Origin: Marixanthomonas ophiurae
GTDB taxonomy: Bacteria > Bacteroidota > Bacteroidia > Flavobacteriales > Flavobacteriaceae
Reading direction: 5' to 3'
Assembly: GCF_003413745.1 (NCBI RefSeq)
Contig: NZ_QVID01000001.1
Span: 496,001-560,000 of the forward strand
Length of the DNA: 64,000 bases
Position 1 is the first letter of the stretch. Each line of letters begins with the position of its first letter. Of the stretch, positions 1-9,400 are shown piece after piece. Under the pieces are notes generated by a model. The model made no database searches, was not told the DNA's origin, and saw nothing but the letters and a program-made list of their open reading frames with translations. Both the position numbers and the translations under genes were made by a program.

Positions 1-30
1 CAATTGTATGTGTTTTACAAATTTAAAAAA

Positions 31-62
31 CCTGTGCCAACCCCATACGTTGTTGACACAGG
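31..62 (-). terminator. Rho-independent terminator of the first T9SS protein gene
   Basis: Inverted repeat CCTGTG (31-36) / CACAGG (57-62) with an inner CAAC/GTTG pairing, 18 bases past the stop codon of the minus-strand gene that ends at 80. Read on the minus strand the stem is followed by a T-rich run (TTTTTTAAATTT). Its left arm closely resembles that of the terminator at 1275-1310. Confidence 0.7.
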
Positions 63-79
63 CCAAAAATTACACCAAA

Positions 80-1162
80 TTATTGTTTGATTAGTTTAAT
101 AGATTCAACTGCTTTCCCGGCCTGGACTTTGGCTATATAGTTGCCTGCTGAAAGTCCTGATATATCTATAGTAAAGTTATTACTATTATTTCCGGTGATT
201 TGTTTTACTTCTTGCCCCAGTAAATTGTAAATACTAATATTTGAAATTACTTCTTTTGAACCGAAAGTAACTTCTCCCGCTGTCGGGTTTGGGTATGATG
301 TTATTTCAGCTACGATTTCGTTCTCAACACCTAATGGTTCATCGGCAACATACACATTAAACAGTGCATTTTCTGGCATTGTCGAGCTGTCTTCGGTGTA
401 AATAGTCCACTGGTTACCATTGTACCAAACACCAAGGGTACGATCCAATAGTATGTTACTAAGATCTCCAGAAGACCCCCAGTTATGGGTAATCACGGGA
501 TACGCTTCTGGTTTTCCGTTTAGGCTCGGGTGGTCTATTACCGTGTAATTGGCGGTTATGTTTCCAGTTGTTGCTGTATGTTTAAATGCCGTGGCACCGC
601 CTGTTCCTTCACCAATCAAAAGATCAAAAGCAGCTTGAGCGGGAATATTATCATCCGTAGATTCATTATATACATACCAATAATCATCACCATTATCGTA
701 ATACACCCCGTAATTATTATCGTTGCGTACTTGAAAAGTATTGTAATAGTTAGCATATAGAATTATGGCATCTGGGTTACCATTAATGCTCGGGTTATTC
801 ACTCTAACTCTATACTCAGTTCCAGACGCCACTACGCCATCCCCTTCACCACCATCAATGATATAAATATTGTAAGACGAGCCTTCTGCCATAGGATTAC
901 TATTTTCATTATACAACATCCATTTAGATGTACCAGTGTTATAATAGGTACCCGTTACATGGTTATTGTACTGTACTCCACCATAGTTAAGGTTATGCGT
1001 AACCATAATCATAGCACTGGGATTGCCGTTGAGGTCGGGATGGTCCAATTCGGTGGCATCACTAGTAATATTGCCTGTTGTTGCCGTGTGCACAAAAACT
1101 TTGTCCTGTGCCATTGCCACTGTAAAGAGTAGCACACTTAAAATTGTAAATATTGTTTTCAT
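80..1162 (-). CDS. Secreted three-repeat protein with T9SS type A sorting domain
   Basis: 360 residues. A signal peptide (about 1-18, ending in a small-residue site before QDKVF) is followed by three related segments of roughly 85-90 residues. Segments one and three begin with a HTATTGNIT motif; all contain an LNG(N/K)P motif, then a tyrosine/tryptophan-rich stretch (GVYY, GVWYNG). Residues 281-360 are a T9SS type A C-terminal domain with the YPNP motif near 290-293, followed by SIYNLLGQ and GNYIAKV. The protein should therefore cross the outer membrane through the type IX system and be anchored or released at the surface. The function of the repeats is unknown to me; they look like an all-beta module. 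The gene is monocistronic, with its own terminator. Confidence 0.85.
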   Translation of the reverse strand: MKTIFTILSVLLFTVAMAQDKVFVHTATTGNITSDATELDHPDLNGNPSAMIMVTHNLNYGGVQYNNHVTGTYYNTGTSKWMLYNENSNPMAEGSSYNIYIIDGGEGDGVVASGTEYRVRVNNPSINGNPDAIILYANYYNTFQVRNDNNYGVYYDNGDDYWYVYNESTDDNIPAQAAFDLLIGEGTGGATAFKHTATTGNITANYTVIDHPSLNGKPEAYPVITHNWGSSGDLSNILLDRTLGVWYNGNQWTIYTEDSSTMPENALFNVYVADEPLGVENEIVAEITSYPNPTAGEVTFGSKEVISNISIYNLLGQEVKQITGNNSNNFTIDISGLSAGNYIAKVQAGKAVESIKLIKQ

Positions 1163-1274
1163 AATAATTAATTTAATTTTGATTTATAATTTCTTTTATC
1201 CCCTATATCTCACTTTAATAATGAACACTTGATTATCAAGTATAATTAACTATGCAACGAGAGTTAAAATAAAA

Positions 1275-1310
1275 AACCTGTACCAAGTCCAATTGAAATT
1301 GGCACAGGTT
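1275..1310 (-). terminator. Rho-independent terminator of the beta-helix lipoprotein gene
   Basis: Inverted repeat AACCTGT (1275-1281) / ACAGGTT (1304-1310) with inner CCAA/TTGG pairing. It lies 43 bases beyond the minus-strand stop codon at 1353 and is followed on that strand by TTTTTATTTTA. Confidence 0.7.
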
Positions 1311-1352
1311 AAAAATTTAGTGAGAATTTTTATAAGTAATGATTTTAATTAT

Positions 1353-2843
1353 TTAATCATGACACATATAGCCACCGTTTACATTTACTAAAGTATTATT
1401 ACTTTCAGTAAGGTTTGGATTTGTTGAACCATAACGGTTATATAATGCGCAAGCATCAATATCTTTAAAAGTTGTGTTCGTAACAGTTAACACTGGATCT
1501 ACCCACATTTCGATAGCACCACCTGCTCCTGCACCGCCAGCATATTCAATTAAAACATTATCTATTTTATTTTGGACAGAAGTAGTTCGGCGAACGGAAA
1601 TTGCTTTCCAAGCACCTGGAACTTTAGTGACCCCTGTAAAAGTAATTGGGTTTGTAGGTGTTCCCTCCGCAATTATAGCACTGCCTTCATCAAAAAGTTT
1701 ATCTATTTCAATACCTTTTGTGTCTTCAAATTCGATAACAACACCAGGTTCTATGGTAAACTTAGCTCCATTATTTATAACTAGATTACTAGCCATTCTA
1801 TAAGGAACTCCTAATTCCTTCCAAGTAGTTGAAACGTCCATGACATTCGCTCCCGAACCACTAACTAACCTTATGACATCCGTGGCATTCCCCGTAAAAT
1901 TTCCTCCAGAAATATTGCCTGCTGTAATGACATTGGTAAATATTGGTATACTACAATTAGTTATAGTACTATTATTAATTTCCACATTATAATTATACGA
2001 TGTAGCGGCTATACCATAATTTAAGCTATTTTCAATACTTACATTATTTAGTCTAAAATAAGCAGTTGCCCCTAAAATTAAACTTGCTGGTTCACTATTA
2101 CTTGTTAAGCCACCATCACCAGCATATTCAATATTTACATAGTCAAATTGGTTTTTAACACTTTCACTGCCAGAGAGGATTCCTTTCCAAGCTCCCTTTG
2201 CCTTAGTAATTGCACTTAGGGCTATGGGTTCATTTTGGGTTCCAATAGCATTTAATGACCCATCGTCTCTAATTATCATTCCTGCGCCATCAGCAAACTC
2301 AATAACCACTCCTGGTTCAATTTTTAGATCCAATTCCACCGAAGCTACACAGTCAATAATATAATCTACGTCGCTGCTTCCGTTTTCAAGTAAAGAAATG
2401 GCATCAGCATTGTTCCTTTGAAAAGAGTCGCAACTCAATACAATAGGACCTGACTGATTCACAGTCGTAAATGAAGCAACATTGCTCAAGGTCTCTCCTT
2501 GATTTCCATCTTTGGCTACTACCGCCCAATAATAAGTATCACCAGAATTTAAATTATCCTGCGGGATATAAGTAATGTCACTTAAATTTGAAGCAACTGC
2601 TGTGGTAGGTGGATTTTCAGTATCAAGATATACATCATAACTTACGGCATCGCCATCAGGATCTATTGCGGGTTCCCAAGAAAAAGTGGGGTTTAAATCT
2701 ACATCGGTAGAACCATCCGGCACTGTTATCAGGTTAAAACTGTCAGGCGCCTGATTGCCCGGATTTGGACTGTCGTCGTCTTTACTACATGAGAATACAC
2801 TTACTACCAAAAGGGCTAAAAGCGTTGATTTTAAATATTTCAT
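1353..2843 (-). CDS. Surface lipoprotein with Fn3-like and beta-helix domains
   Basis: 496 residues. A lipoprotein signal peptide ends at Cys19 (lipobox region VFSC), followed by an acidic SKDDD linker of the kind often seen on exported Bacteroidota lipoproteins. Residues about 33-130 resemble a fibronectin type III module. From about 135 the rest looks like a right-handed beta-helix. The helix carries an internal duplication: the motif EPGVVIEF followed by a GAWK(G/A)I segment occurs twice (about 177-220 and 365-415). No SusC/SusD pair or glycoside hydrolase lies nearby, so a substrate cannot be named. Adhesin or polysaccharide-binding lipoprotein are both possible. Confidence 0.75.
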   Translation of the reverse strand: MKYLKSTLLALLVVSVFSCSKDDDSPNPGNQAPDSFNLITVPDGSTDVDLNPTFSWEPAIDPDGDAVSYDVYLDTENPPTTAVASNLSDITYIPQDNLNSGDTYYWAVVAKDGNQGETLSNVASFTTVNQSGPIVLSCDSFQRNNADAISLLENGSSDVDYIIDCVASVELDLKIEPGVVIEFADGAGMIIRDDGSLNAIGTQNEPIALSAITKAKGAWKGILSGSESVKNQFDYVNIEYAGDGGLTSNSEPASLILGATAYFRLNNVSIENSLNYGIAATSYNYNVEINNSTITNCSIPIFTNVITAGNISGGNFTGNATDVIRLVSGSGANVMDVSTTWKELGVPYRMASNLVINNGAKFTIEPGVVIEFEDTKGIEIDKLFDEGSAIIAEGTPTNPITFTGVTKVPGAWKAISVRRTTSVQNKIDNVLIEYAGGAGAGGAIEMWVDPVLTVTNTTFKDIDACALYNRYGSTNPNLTESNNTLVNVNGGYMCHD

Positions 2844-2907
2844 AATTTTAATTTTTAATAGGTTTGTGGGAAGTTCTGCGATTATAATGTTTAATTTTTA
2901 TTGATTT

Positions 2908-3423
2908 TTAAATGTTGAATTTAACACCGGCTGCCAGCACAAGCTGTCCGCCATCTATTATTACGTACTTTAATTCTGCAAAAGGCATAATGTTACTATC
3001 CAAATCCAGATTGGCTCCAGCACCTAGGTTAAGGCCAAACCGTCCATCGGAGGTATCGCTGGAAAAGTTACCAAATTCCCCAAAATCGATATCTGCATCT
3101 ACACTAATATTAGTGTAATTAAGACCTCCAAGGCCATACACCTGAAAGCCTTCGTCTTGTAAGAAATAATAATTTACGTTTCCGTTGATTTCCCACCAGT
3201 TTACCGTAATAAAGCTTTCTTCTTTTGGCAAGTAATAGATAAAGCTCGGTGAGATACTAAGGTTGTCCAGCACGCCAAATTCTGCATTGGCTCCAATCCC
3301 GAGGTTTTCAATTTCGGTACCGTAGGCGAGTTCAGCGCCAATACGGGTATCGATTTGAGCCTGCGAGACCATAAAGCCTGCAAAAAATAATAGGGTGGCG
3401 AAAAATAATTTTTTTGTTTTCAT
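2908..3423 (-). CDS. Small outer-membrane beta-barrel protein
   Basis: 171 residues. Signal peptide about 1-22 (ends SQA before QIDTRIG). The mature part is a series of alternating hydrophobic/polar strands ending in a strand with a terminal aromatic-like pattern (AAGVKFNI), as in small eight-stranded outer-membrane barrels (OmpA/OmpX-like, porin-family-type proteins). A conserved 60-bp element that also precedes the gene starting at 4938 lies 26 bases upstream of the start codon, which suggests the two genes share control. The exact role, structural or small-molecule pore, is not determinable. Confidence 0.75.
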   Translation of the reverse strand: MKTKKLFFATLLFFAGFMVSQAQIDTRIGAELAYGTEIENLGIGANAEFGVLDNLSISPSFIYYLPKEESFITVNWWEINGNVNYYFLQDEGFQVYGLGGLNYTNISVDADIDFGEFGNFSSDTSDGRFGLNLGAGANLDLDSNIMPFAELKYVIIDGGQLVLAAGVKFNI

Positions 3424-3449
3424 GATAGAATAATTTAAATTTTAAGTTT

Positions 3450-3509
3450 TTTTAATCCTTTACCTATTTATGTGACAGAAAAGAAGAAGTAAACATTTTT
3501 GGTAAAAAA
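3450..3509 (-). promoter_or_regulatory. Conserved 60-bp upstream element, copy B
   Basis: Aligned without gaps to 4983-5042, 50 of 60 bases are identical, while flanking sequence is not alike. On the minus strand it reads TTTTTTACCAAAAA, GTTTACTTCTT, a variable middle, ATAAATA and GTAAAGG. It ends 26 bases before the start codon at 3423. The pattern suits a shared promoter, possibly read by the sigma factor encoded at 5192-5737; that link is inference. Confidence 0.6.
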
Positions 3510-3621
3510 TTTAAGACAAATATGTAAAGCAGGTCTCGTTTTGTCAATAAGCAATGAGTAAACAACCTGCATCAATGAGCGGACACATCAATTTTTTTAT
3601 TCAAGCACTTTTCTTAAAAAA

Positions 3622-3649
3622 ACTCCGGAAGATAAAAACCTTCCGAAGT
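3622..3649 (-). terminator. Terminator of the seven-repeat T9SS gene
   Basis: ACTcCGGAAG (3622-3631) pairs with CTTCCGaAGT (3640-3649) around an 8-base loop. On the minus strand the hairpin is followed by TTTTTTAAGAAAA. It follows the stop codon of the gene ending at 3682. Confidence 0.75.
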
Positions 3650-3681
3650 CTAAAAGAATAAAAAACTATTTTATTAAGTAC

Positions 3682-4938
3682 CTACTTTTTAATCACTTGC
3701 TTAACCAAGGTGCGGTCACCATCGGTAGTGATCTCTACAAAATAACTTCCAGATGCAAATGGAGCCATATTGATTTCAGATTTCCCTTCCCAGGTTTCTA
3801 AACGCTGACCGGTAATTGAAAGAAGGGAAACTTTTTGAATGGTACCGCCTTTAGTATCTAAGTGCAAAACATCTTGTACGGGATTTGGGTACAGGGCTAT
3901 TTTGTTTTCCGATACCGCGTTGTTTTCAACACCCAACTGGCCATCGTCCACAAATACCGATAAGGCAATGGCATCGCTTGAACCATCAGTCAGGATTTGC
4001 GGGGTGCCGTTTTTCCATAGCTTGGCCAAAGCATTTGTAGCATTGTTTTCTTGTCCTGCCACAAACACATTACTACCAGAAACATAGGCCGACTGGGCAC
4101 TGGCATTGTTCGAACCATCGGTTAGGGTTTGTGGTGTACCGTTTTTCCAAAGCGTGGCCACTTGATTTGTTCCATTATTATCACTGCCTGCGACATACAC
4201 ATCAGTCCCAGAAACGTAGACAGAATTGGCAAAGGCATTGCCTGAACCATTGGTTAAGATTTGTGGAGTTCCATTTTTCCATAGTTTGGCCAAAACATTT
4301 ATGCCGTTATCTTCATAGCCAGCTACATAAACATCACTACCAAAAACAAAGACCGACTGGGCACCGGCGCCTTTCGAACCATCGGTTAGGGCTTGTGGTG
4401 TGCCATTCTTCCACAGCATGGCCACGTCTTTTGAGCCATTATTTTCATACCCGGCTACATAGACATCGCTGCCAGAAACATACACTGAATAGGCAGCGGC
4501 ACTATTTGAACCATCTGTCAAGTTTTGAGGCGTGCCATTTTTCCAAAGATTGGCCACATTTGCCGTGCCGTTGTTTTCATAGCCTGCTGCATAAACATCG
4601 TTGCCAGAAACATATATAGAGGTAGCAGTGGCATCGTTAGAACCATCGGTCAAGATTTGGGGCGATCCGTTTTTCCACAGCATAGCCACATAATAATTAC
4701 CATTATCTTCATAACCTGACGCATAAACATCATCACCTGAAACAAAGACCGAAAAAGCAGCGGCACGTTTTGAACCATCTGTCAGGCTTTGTGATGCACC
4801 GTTTTTCCAGAGCGTGGCTACATCGGTTGTACCATTGTTTTCAGCTCCCGCCACATAAACATCCTGTGCGTTGATACTTATGCTAAAGTATAAAGCCCAT
4901 AGCAAGATCATTTGTTTTAAAATAGTAGTCGTTTTCAT
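3682..4938 (-). CDS. Secreted seven-repeat (propeller-like) T9SS protein
   Basis: 418 residues. Signal peptide about 1-24. Residues 26-333 are seven consecutive 44-residue repeats, each of the form DVYVAG..NNG...A.LWKNG.PQ.LTDGS...A.SV(Y/F)VSG. Residues about 340-418 are a T9SS type A sorting domain (LYPNPV, SGSYFVEI). Seven short all-beta repeats with one Trp each suggest a seven-bladed beta-propeller or a related solenoid; this is inference from repeat number and length. The gene has its own terminator and shares the 60-bp upstream element with the barrel gene at 2908-3423. Ligand unknown. Confidence 0.8.
   Translation of the reverse strand: MKTTTILKQMILLWALYFSISINAQDVYVAGAENNGTTDVATLWKNGASQSLTDGSKRAAAFSVFVSGDDVYASGYEDNGNYYVAMLWKNGSPQILTDGSNDATATSIYVSGNDVYAAGYENNGTANVANLWKNGTPQNLTDGSNSAAAYSVYVSGSDVYVAGYENNGSKDVAMLWKNGTPQALTDGSKGAGAQSVFVFGSDVYVAGYEDNGINVLAKLWKNGTPQILTNGSGNAFANSVYVSGTDVYVAGSDNNGTNQVATLWKNGTPQTLTDGSNNASAQSAYVSGSNVFVAGQENNATNALAKLWKNGTPQILTDGSSDAIALSVFVDDGQLGVENNAVSENKIALYPNPVQDVLHLDTKGGTIQKVSLLSITGQRLETWEGKSEINMAPFASGSYFVEITTDGDRTLVKQVIKK
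3940..4863 (-). repeat. Seven tandem 132-bp coding repeats
   Basis: Seven in-frame units of 132 bp encode 44 residues each (residues 26-333 of the host gene). The LWKNG and LTDGS cores are almost invariant while the positions between them vary, which is consistent with purifying selection on a structural repeat. Confidence 0.85.
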
Positions 4939-4982
4939 TGTTTTGTTTTTTTTAACAGTTAAAAATTGAATATTGATTTTTA

Positions 4983-5042
4983 TTTTAACCCTTTACATAT
5001 TTATACCGCAGCAATAAAGAAGTAAACGTTTTTGGTAAAAAA
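4983..5042 (-). promoter_or_regulatory. Conserved 60-bp upstream element, copy A
   Basis: Matches 3450-3509 at 50 of 60 ungapped positions. It lies 44 bases upstream of the minus-strand gene starting at 4938, inside the divergent spacer shared with the sigma factor gene. The blocks TTTACCAAAAA, GTTTACTTCTT and ATAAATA are the conserved parts. Confidence 0.6.
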
Positions 5043-5151
5043 ATATCGGGAGATTGACTTATATAACTATTAATGAGTTTATTGAATCTGAAAAAATTAA
5101 ATAGCGAGGGCTTTTTATTGAATTGCCTTATTATGTCAGGTTTAAAAAGTT

Positions 5152-5159
5152 TAACTTTG
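5152..5159 (+). promoter_or_regulatory. Bacteroidota -7 element of the sigma factor operon
   Basis: TAACTTTG matches the Bacteroidota -7 consensus TAnnTTTG and lies 33 bases before the ATG at 5192. No clear TTTG -33 box sits at the expected spacing, so the call rests on the -7 match only. Confidence 0.4.
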
Positions 5160-5191
5160 TTTTTGTTTACTTTTACCCTACTTATGCATTA

Positions 5192-5737
5192 ATGATTGAA
5201 GACCAACATTTAATAAAGAAACTCAAGCAAAAAAACTTAAAAACCTTAGACAAGGTTTACCTTACTTATAAAGAAGAGTTTTTCTTGTTTGCCAGAACGT
5301 TTTCAATTTCAGAAGAAGATATAGCAGATGTATATCAAGAGACCGTTATTTGTTTTTATGAAAATATTCAAAAAGGGAAACTCAACAAATTGACAAGCTC
5401 CTTAAAAACGTATTTATTTGCTATTGGGAAGTTTAAGATTTATAGGCAAATCAAAAAAAATAAATTGAGTTACGAGGATGACCTAATTATTCATTCCGAC
5501 GAAGAGATAAAAATCTTTGAAGTAGAAGTAAGCAATAAACGCCAGAAAGTATTAAAGGAAGCTTTTAACTATTTAGGGAAAAAATGTAAAAAAGTATTGG
5601 AGCTTTATTATTACGAAGGCTTGACTTTAGATGAAATACAAAACTTTTTAAATTATAGCTCTAAAGATGTGTTGAAAAGTCAAAAATCAAGATGCTTAAA
5701 GCAATTAAAAGAACTTGTGAAAAAGAGAGATGAATAA
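5192..5737 (+). CDS. RNA polymerase sigma-70 family (ECF-type) sigma factor
   Basis: 181 residues from the ATG at 5192; an in-frame TTG at 5123 would extend it, but the extension is low-complexity and unlike sigma factors, and the -7 element lies inside it. Region 2 is visible as FLFARTF...ISEEDIADVYQETVICFYENI, and region 4 as a helix-turn-helix around CKKVLELYYYEGLTLDEIQNFL ending in a basic tail. It would direct RNA polymerase to a dedicated promoter set. Its last 8 bases overlap the TPR membrane protein gene, so the two are translationally coupled. The TPR protein may act as a tether or anti-sigma factor. Confidence 0.85.
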   Translation: MIEDQHLIKKLKQKNLKTLDKVYLTYKEEFFLFARTFSISEEDIADVYQETVICFYENIQKGKLNKLTSSLKTYLFAIGKFKIYRQIKKNKLSYEDDLIIHSDEEIKIFEVEVSNKRQKVLKEAFNYLGKKCKKVLELYYYEGLTLDEIQNFLNYSSKDVLKSQKSRCLKQLKELVKKRDE

Positions 5738-6440
5738 GGAAGAATTAATAGCGCACTATTTTAACGGGCAGATTTCCAAGGATGACTTTTTACAGTTAAA
5801 AACGTTACTGGAAGAGGACAGCGAGTTCAAGAAAGAATTTTACGCCCAGCTGGAAGTGCAGCAGACTATTTCTGGAGAAAAAAGTGCTCCTTTAAAAGAG
5901 CGGCTTAAAAAACTGGACCAAGAGTCTGCACCAAAAACCAAATGGTATTTTTATGCGGCTGCTATTGTCATACTTATTGCTATTGGTTCTTTTTTTTACA
6001 ATACGCAACCAGATTATCAAGATCTGTACGCCAAAAACTTTGAAGCATACCCCAATGTAATAGCCCCTACAGTTCGCGGCAATGAAACCCCGAAGAAAGA
6101 TAAAATGGAGTTGACCTTTCATTATTATGACAACAAGGAGTATGCTAAAGCTGCAGAGTTATTTAAAACACTTTATAAAGAAACCAATGAGGATTATGCC
6201 TTTTTTTACCAGTCGGTAAGTTTAATGGCAGCAGGAGAAACTAATAAAGCTATCATTGCCTTAGAACAACATAACTGGAATGAACCAATAGACTACCAAA
6301 CCATTACACAATGGTATGTAGGCCTAGGTTATTTGAAACTGGAAAATAAGGAAAAAGCCAAATTACATTTAAAAAAAGTAACCGTTTCAGGCAAACCCCT
6401 TGCTAAACAAGCAAAAGAAATCCTACAAAAAATAGAATAA
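5730..6440 (+). CDS. TPR membrane protein, candidate anti-sigma factor
   Basis: 236 residues. The N-terminal part (1-70) is a charged cytoplasmic domain beginning MNKEELIAHYFNG, like the short zinc-free anti-sigma-type N-termini of Bacteroidota. One transmembrane helix spans about 72-90 (YFYAAAIVILIAIGSFF). The periplasmic part (120-236) contains TPR-like helical pairs (YAKAAELFKTLYKE, YLKLENKEKAKLHLKKV). The 8-base overlap with the upstream sigma factor gene and the membrane topology support a regulatory partner role, but no canonical anti-sigma motif is seen. Alternative: a structural scaffold for the CHAT protein encoded next. Confidence 0.65.
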   Translation: MNKEELIAHYFNGQISKDDFLQLKTLLEEDSEFKKEFYAQLEVQQTISGEKSAPLKERLKKLDQESAPKTKWYFYAAAIVILIAIGSFFYNTQPDYQDLYAKNFEAYPNVIAPTVRGNETPKKDKMELTFHYYDNKEYAKAAELFKTLYKETNEDYAFFYQSVSLMAAGETNKAIIALEQHNWNEPIDYQTITQWYVGLGYLKLENKEKAKLHLKKVTVSGKPLAKQAKEILQKIE

Positions 6441-6487
6441 CATCGTCTTTTTTTTACCTTTGGGTATACTAATTATAGTGCCCCATT

Positions 6488-9400
6488 ATGAAAAAAATTA
6501 CGTTACTCCTTTTACTTTTCTTTTCTTTTCAATCGTTTTTTGCTCAAATCTCCAAAAATAAAAAAGCTGAAGAGCTTTTTTCTAACGAAGCTTATACTGA
6601 AGCCATATCTGTTCGGAAAAAAATTCTGAAATCCATTGACGACAAAGATTCAGATGCCTACAAAAGACAACTTTATAAAATAAAAGCCACAGAATCCTAC
6701 CTTGCTTCCGATTATGCTGAGATGTTGAGCTTAGTGGAACAAGCTATCGAAGTGTTTAACGGCATAGAAGAACCATCAACCCTAGAAAAGATTGAAATAA
6801 ATATTGAATATTTCAATGTACTGATACCTAATGGAAAATTGGAAAAAGCATGGCAAGTGGCTTCAGAAACCTATGATTTTACACTTACTCAACAAAATGA
6901 TGAAAAATATGGATCACAGCTAGCCAAAATCTTTCAGGGCTTGGGAAATATTAAATGGTTTTTGCAAGAATGGGAAACCGCAATCCCATATTTCAAAAAA
7001 GCTATTGAAAAAACCACAGAGGTCTATGGCTATTATTCGGTGGAAACTGCAAAAAACTGTCGGTTGCTTTCTACTTTGTACACTTTCACCCCTGATTTTA
7101 ATACTGGTTTAGATTACGGCCTGAAGGCACAAAAAATTTACGAAAAAATTCAGCCCGAGGACAAATTCTTGTTGTTCCAGCAATACGCGAATAATTTAAC
7201 CAGCTTTAAACAGTACGGAGATTTGGAAAAAACCGAAGAATTGTTAGCTAAATTGACAGGATATTTTAATAAAAACAAAACCTACCTCCTTAATTATGAG
7301 CATCAAGATTTTCCTAACCTAAGCGCTGCCAAAACCATTTACTTATACAAAAAATTGGAGTATGCCACCGCAAGGCAAGATTTTAATGAAGCTGAACAAG
7401 TCTATGCCCGTTTTCAAAGGGAAATTATGCCCAAAATAATTCAACCTTATTCGGAAGCAGAACGTAATACCCTCGCAAAATTCAGTCTGGAAACCGGATC
7501 GCTTTTCCATCGGTCTGGGAATTATGAGAAAGCAAAAAAATATTATTCCAATGCCTTGAAATTTTCCCAAAGCATCGACTATAATTTTGGCATTTTACAA
7601 GCCTATTGGATTCTGAGCACCGCTGCAGCAGACAATCAAAAATGGGATGATGTTATTCATTATGTAGACCTTGCTTTCGAGAACCCTGAAATTGAAAAAT
7701 TCAACCAATCCATGACGATGCGGAACAATCTTGGGCATGCATATTTTGGGAAAGGAAATTACGACAAAGCTTTTGCTGTTTTCAACAAAGTATTGAAGCA
7801 CTATTTTTCTGCAGATGAAGAAATAAACAATTTTCATGCCATTCAAAACCTTAATGAAATTGCAGGGGTTTATTTGAAAATGCACCAAAAACAATCGGAC
7901 AGTAAATATTTGGAAGAAGCCTACAAAGCCTATCACCTTTCTTCCGTCATATTCTCACGGCTCTACCGGGGAGGAAAATTCAATGACCGGTTAGCGACTT
8001 ATCAGGATCAAATAAACGAAGGTATGCTTTTATGTACCACCATGCTGGATGAACACTTTCAAGAAACTGCCGAACGGGTGGAAATTAATAATTCAGATTT
8101 ACTTTGGTCACGCTTTTTGAACAATCAAGAAGGTTCAGGATTAGAAGGCACAAGGCTTCAGGCCAAAATTGATTCGCTCATCACGGAAAAGGAAAAAACC
8201 AAATTCACAGCAGAAAACGATACTGGAGCAACAGTGGATTCCTTGAAGACAAAATTGGAGAAACTCACTAATTCAATTACTGAGGCACAAACAAAAATCG
8301 AGAAAAATCATCCTTCTTTTTACCAATTTTCACAGAAAGATTTTGATTTAAAAAGTCTGCAAAGTAAGATTAGCAAAAACGAATTAATTCTCCGTTATGT
8401 ATTAACAGATTCAATGGTTTTTGCCTATGGCATCACAAAAAATAATCTGTTACTGAAACGCTTGCCAGTCGACAAGGTAGAATTACGGAAATCCATTGAC
8501 GATTACCTTTCCGATCTTAAAAACTTCAAAACTTCCTATCTCGAAAAATCGAAAAAGTTGTTCGCGGTTTTAATAGAGCCTATGTCTGTCGAGAAATATG
8601 ATAAACTAACTATTATCAATGACGGTTTTTTAGGCTACCTTCCTTTTGAAACCTTAATCAGTGAAAACAAAAGCTTTTTGTTGGAAAACTACCAAATAAG
8701 CTACTCCACTTCGCTGAAACTTTGGAGCATTCAAAACGAAAACAATGAGGGTTCCTCGACCAAGTTTACGGCCTTTTCGCCAAAATATAAATTGTCATTT
8801 GCCGCAAATACAGAAGATAAAGCTGTGAAAGATCTTGTCCGGGAAGGAAATTACGAACTGTTGGGCGCAGAAAGAGAGGCGAAAACAATAAATGCGCTTT
8901 TTGATGGAAGGCTCTACACGGCGGAAGAAGCTACAAAAAACAACTTTGTATCAAATGTGTCAAGCTATGACGTACTACATTTAGCAATGCACGCTGTTTT
9001 GGACGAGGACAACCCTGCCAAGTCCAGCCTCATTTTTGAGAATAATGAAAAACTCTACCTTCCAGAGTTTTACAAACTGAAAATTCCCGCACAGCTAGCC
9101 GTTTTAAGTGCTTGCAACACGGGTGTTGGTGAAATAAAACGAGGCGAAGGTGTACAGAGTCTTTCAAGAGCATTTACCTATGCTGGGGTAAAAAGCACGG
9201 TCATGAGCCTGTGGCCTGCACCCGATAAAGAAACTCCAGAAATCATGGTGTCCTTTTATAAAAACCTCAAAAAAGGCGAAAATAAAGCCCAAGCCCTGCA
9301 GCAAGCTAAATTAGACTACTTGAAAAACACGAAAACCGAAAAATTGCAGCACCCTTTTTACTGGGCAGGTTTTGTACTTTCAGGGGACAATTCTCCTATT

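Noticed and set aside
4131-4619. 162-residue plus-strand open frame with repeats
   Set aside because: Antisense to the seven-repeat T9SS gene; its periodicity simply mirrors the 132-bp repeat.
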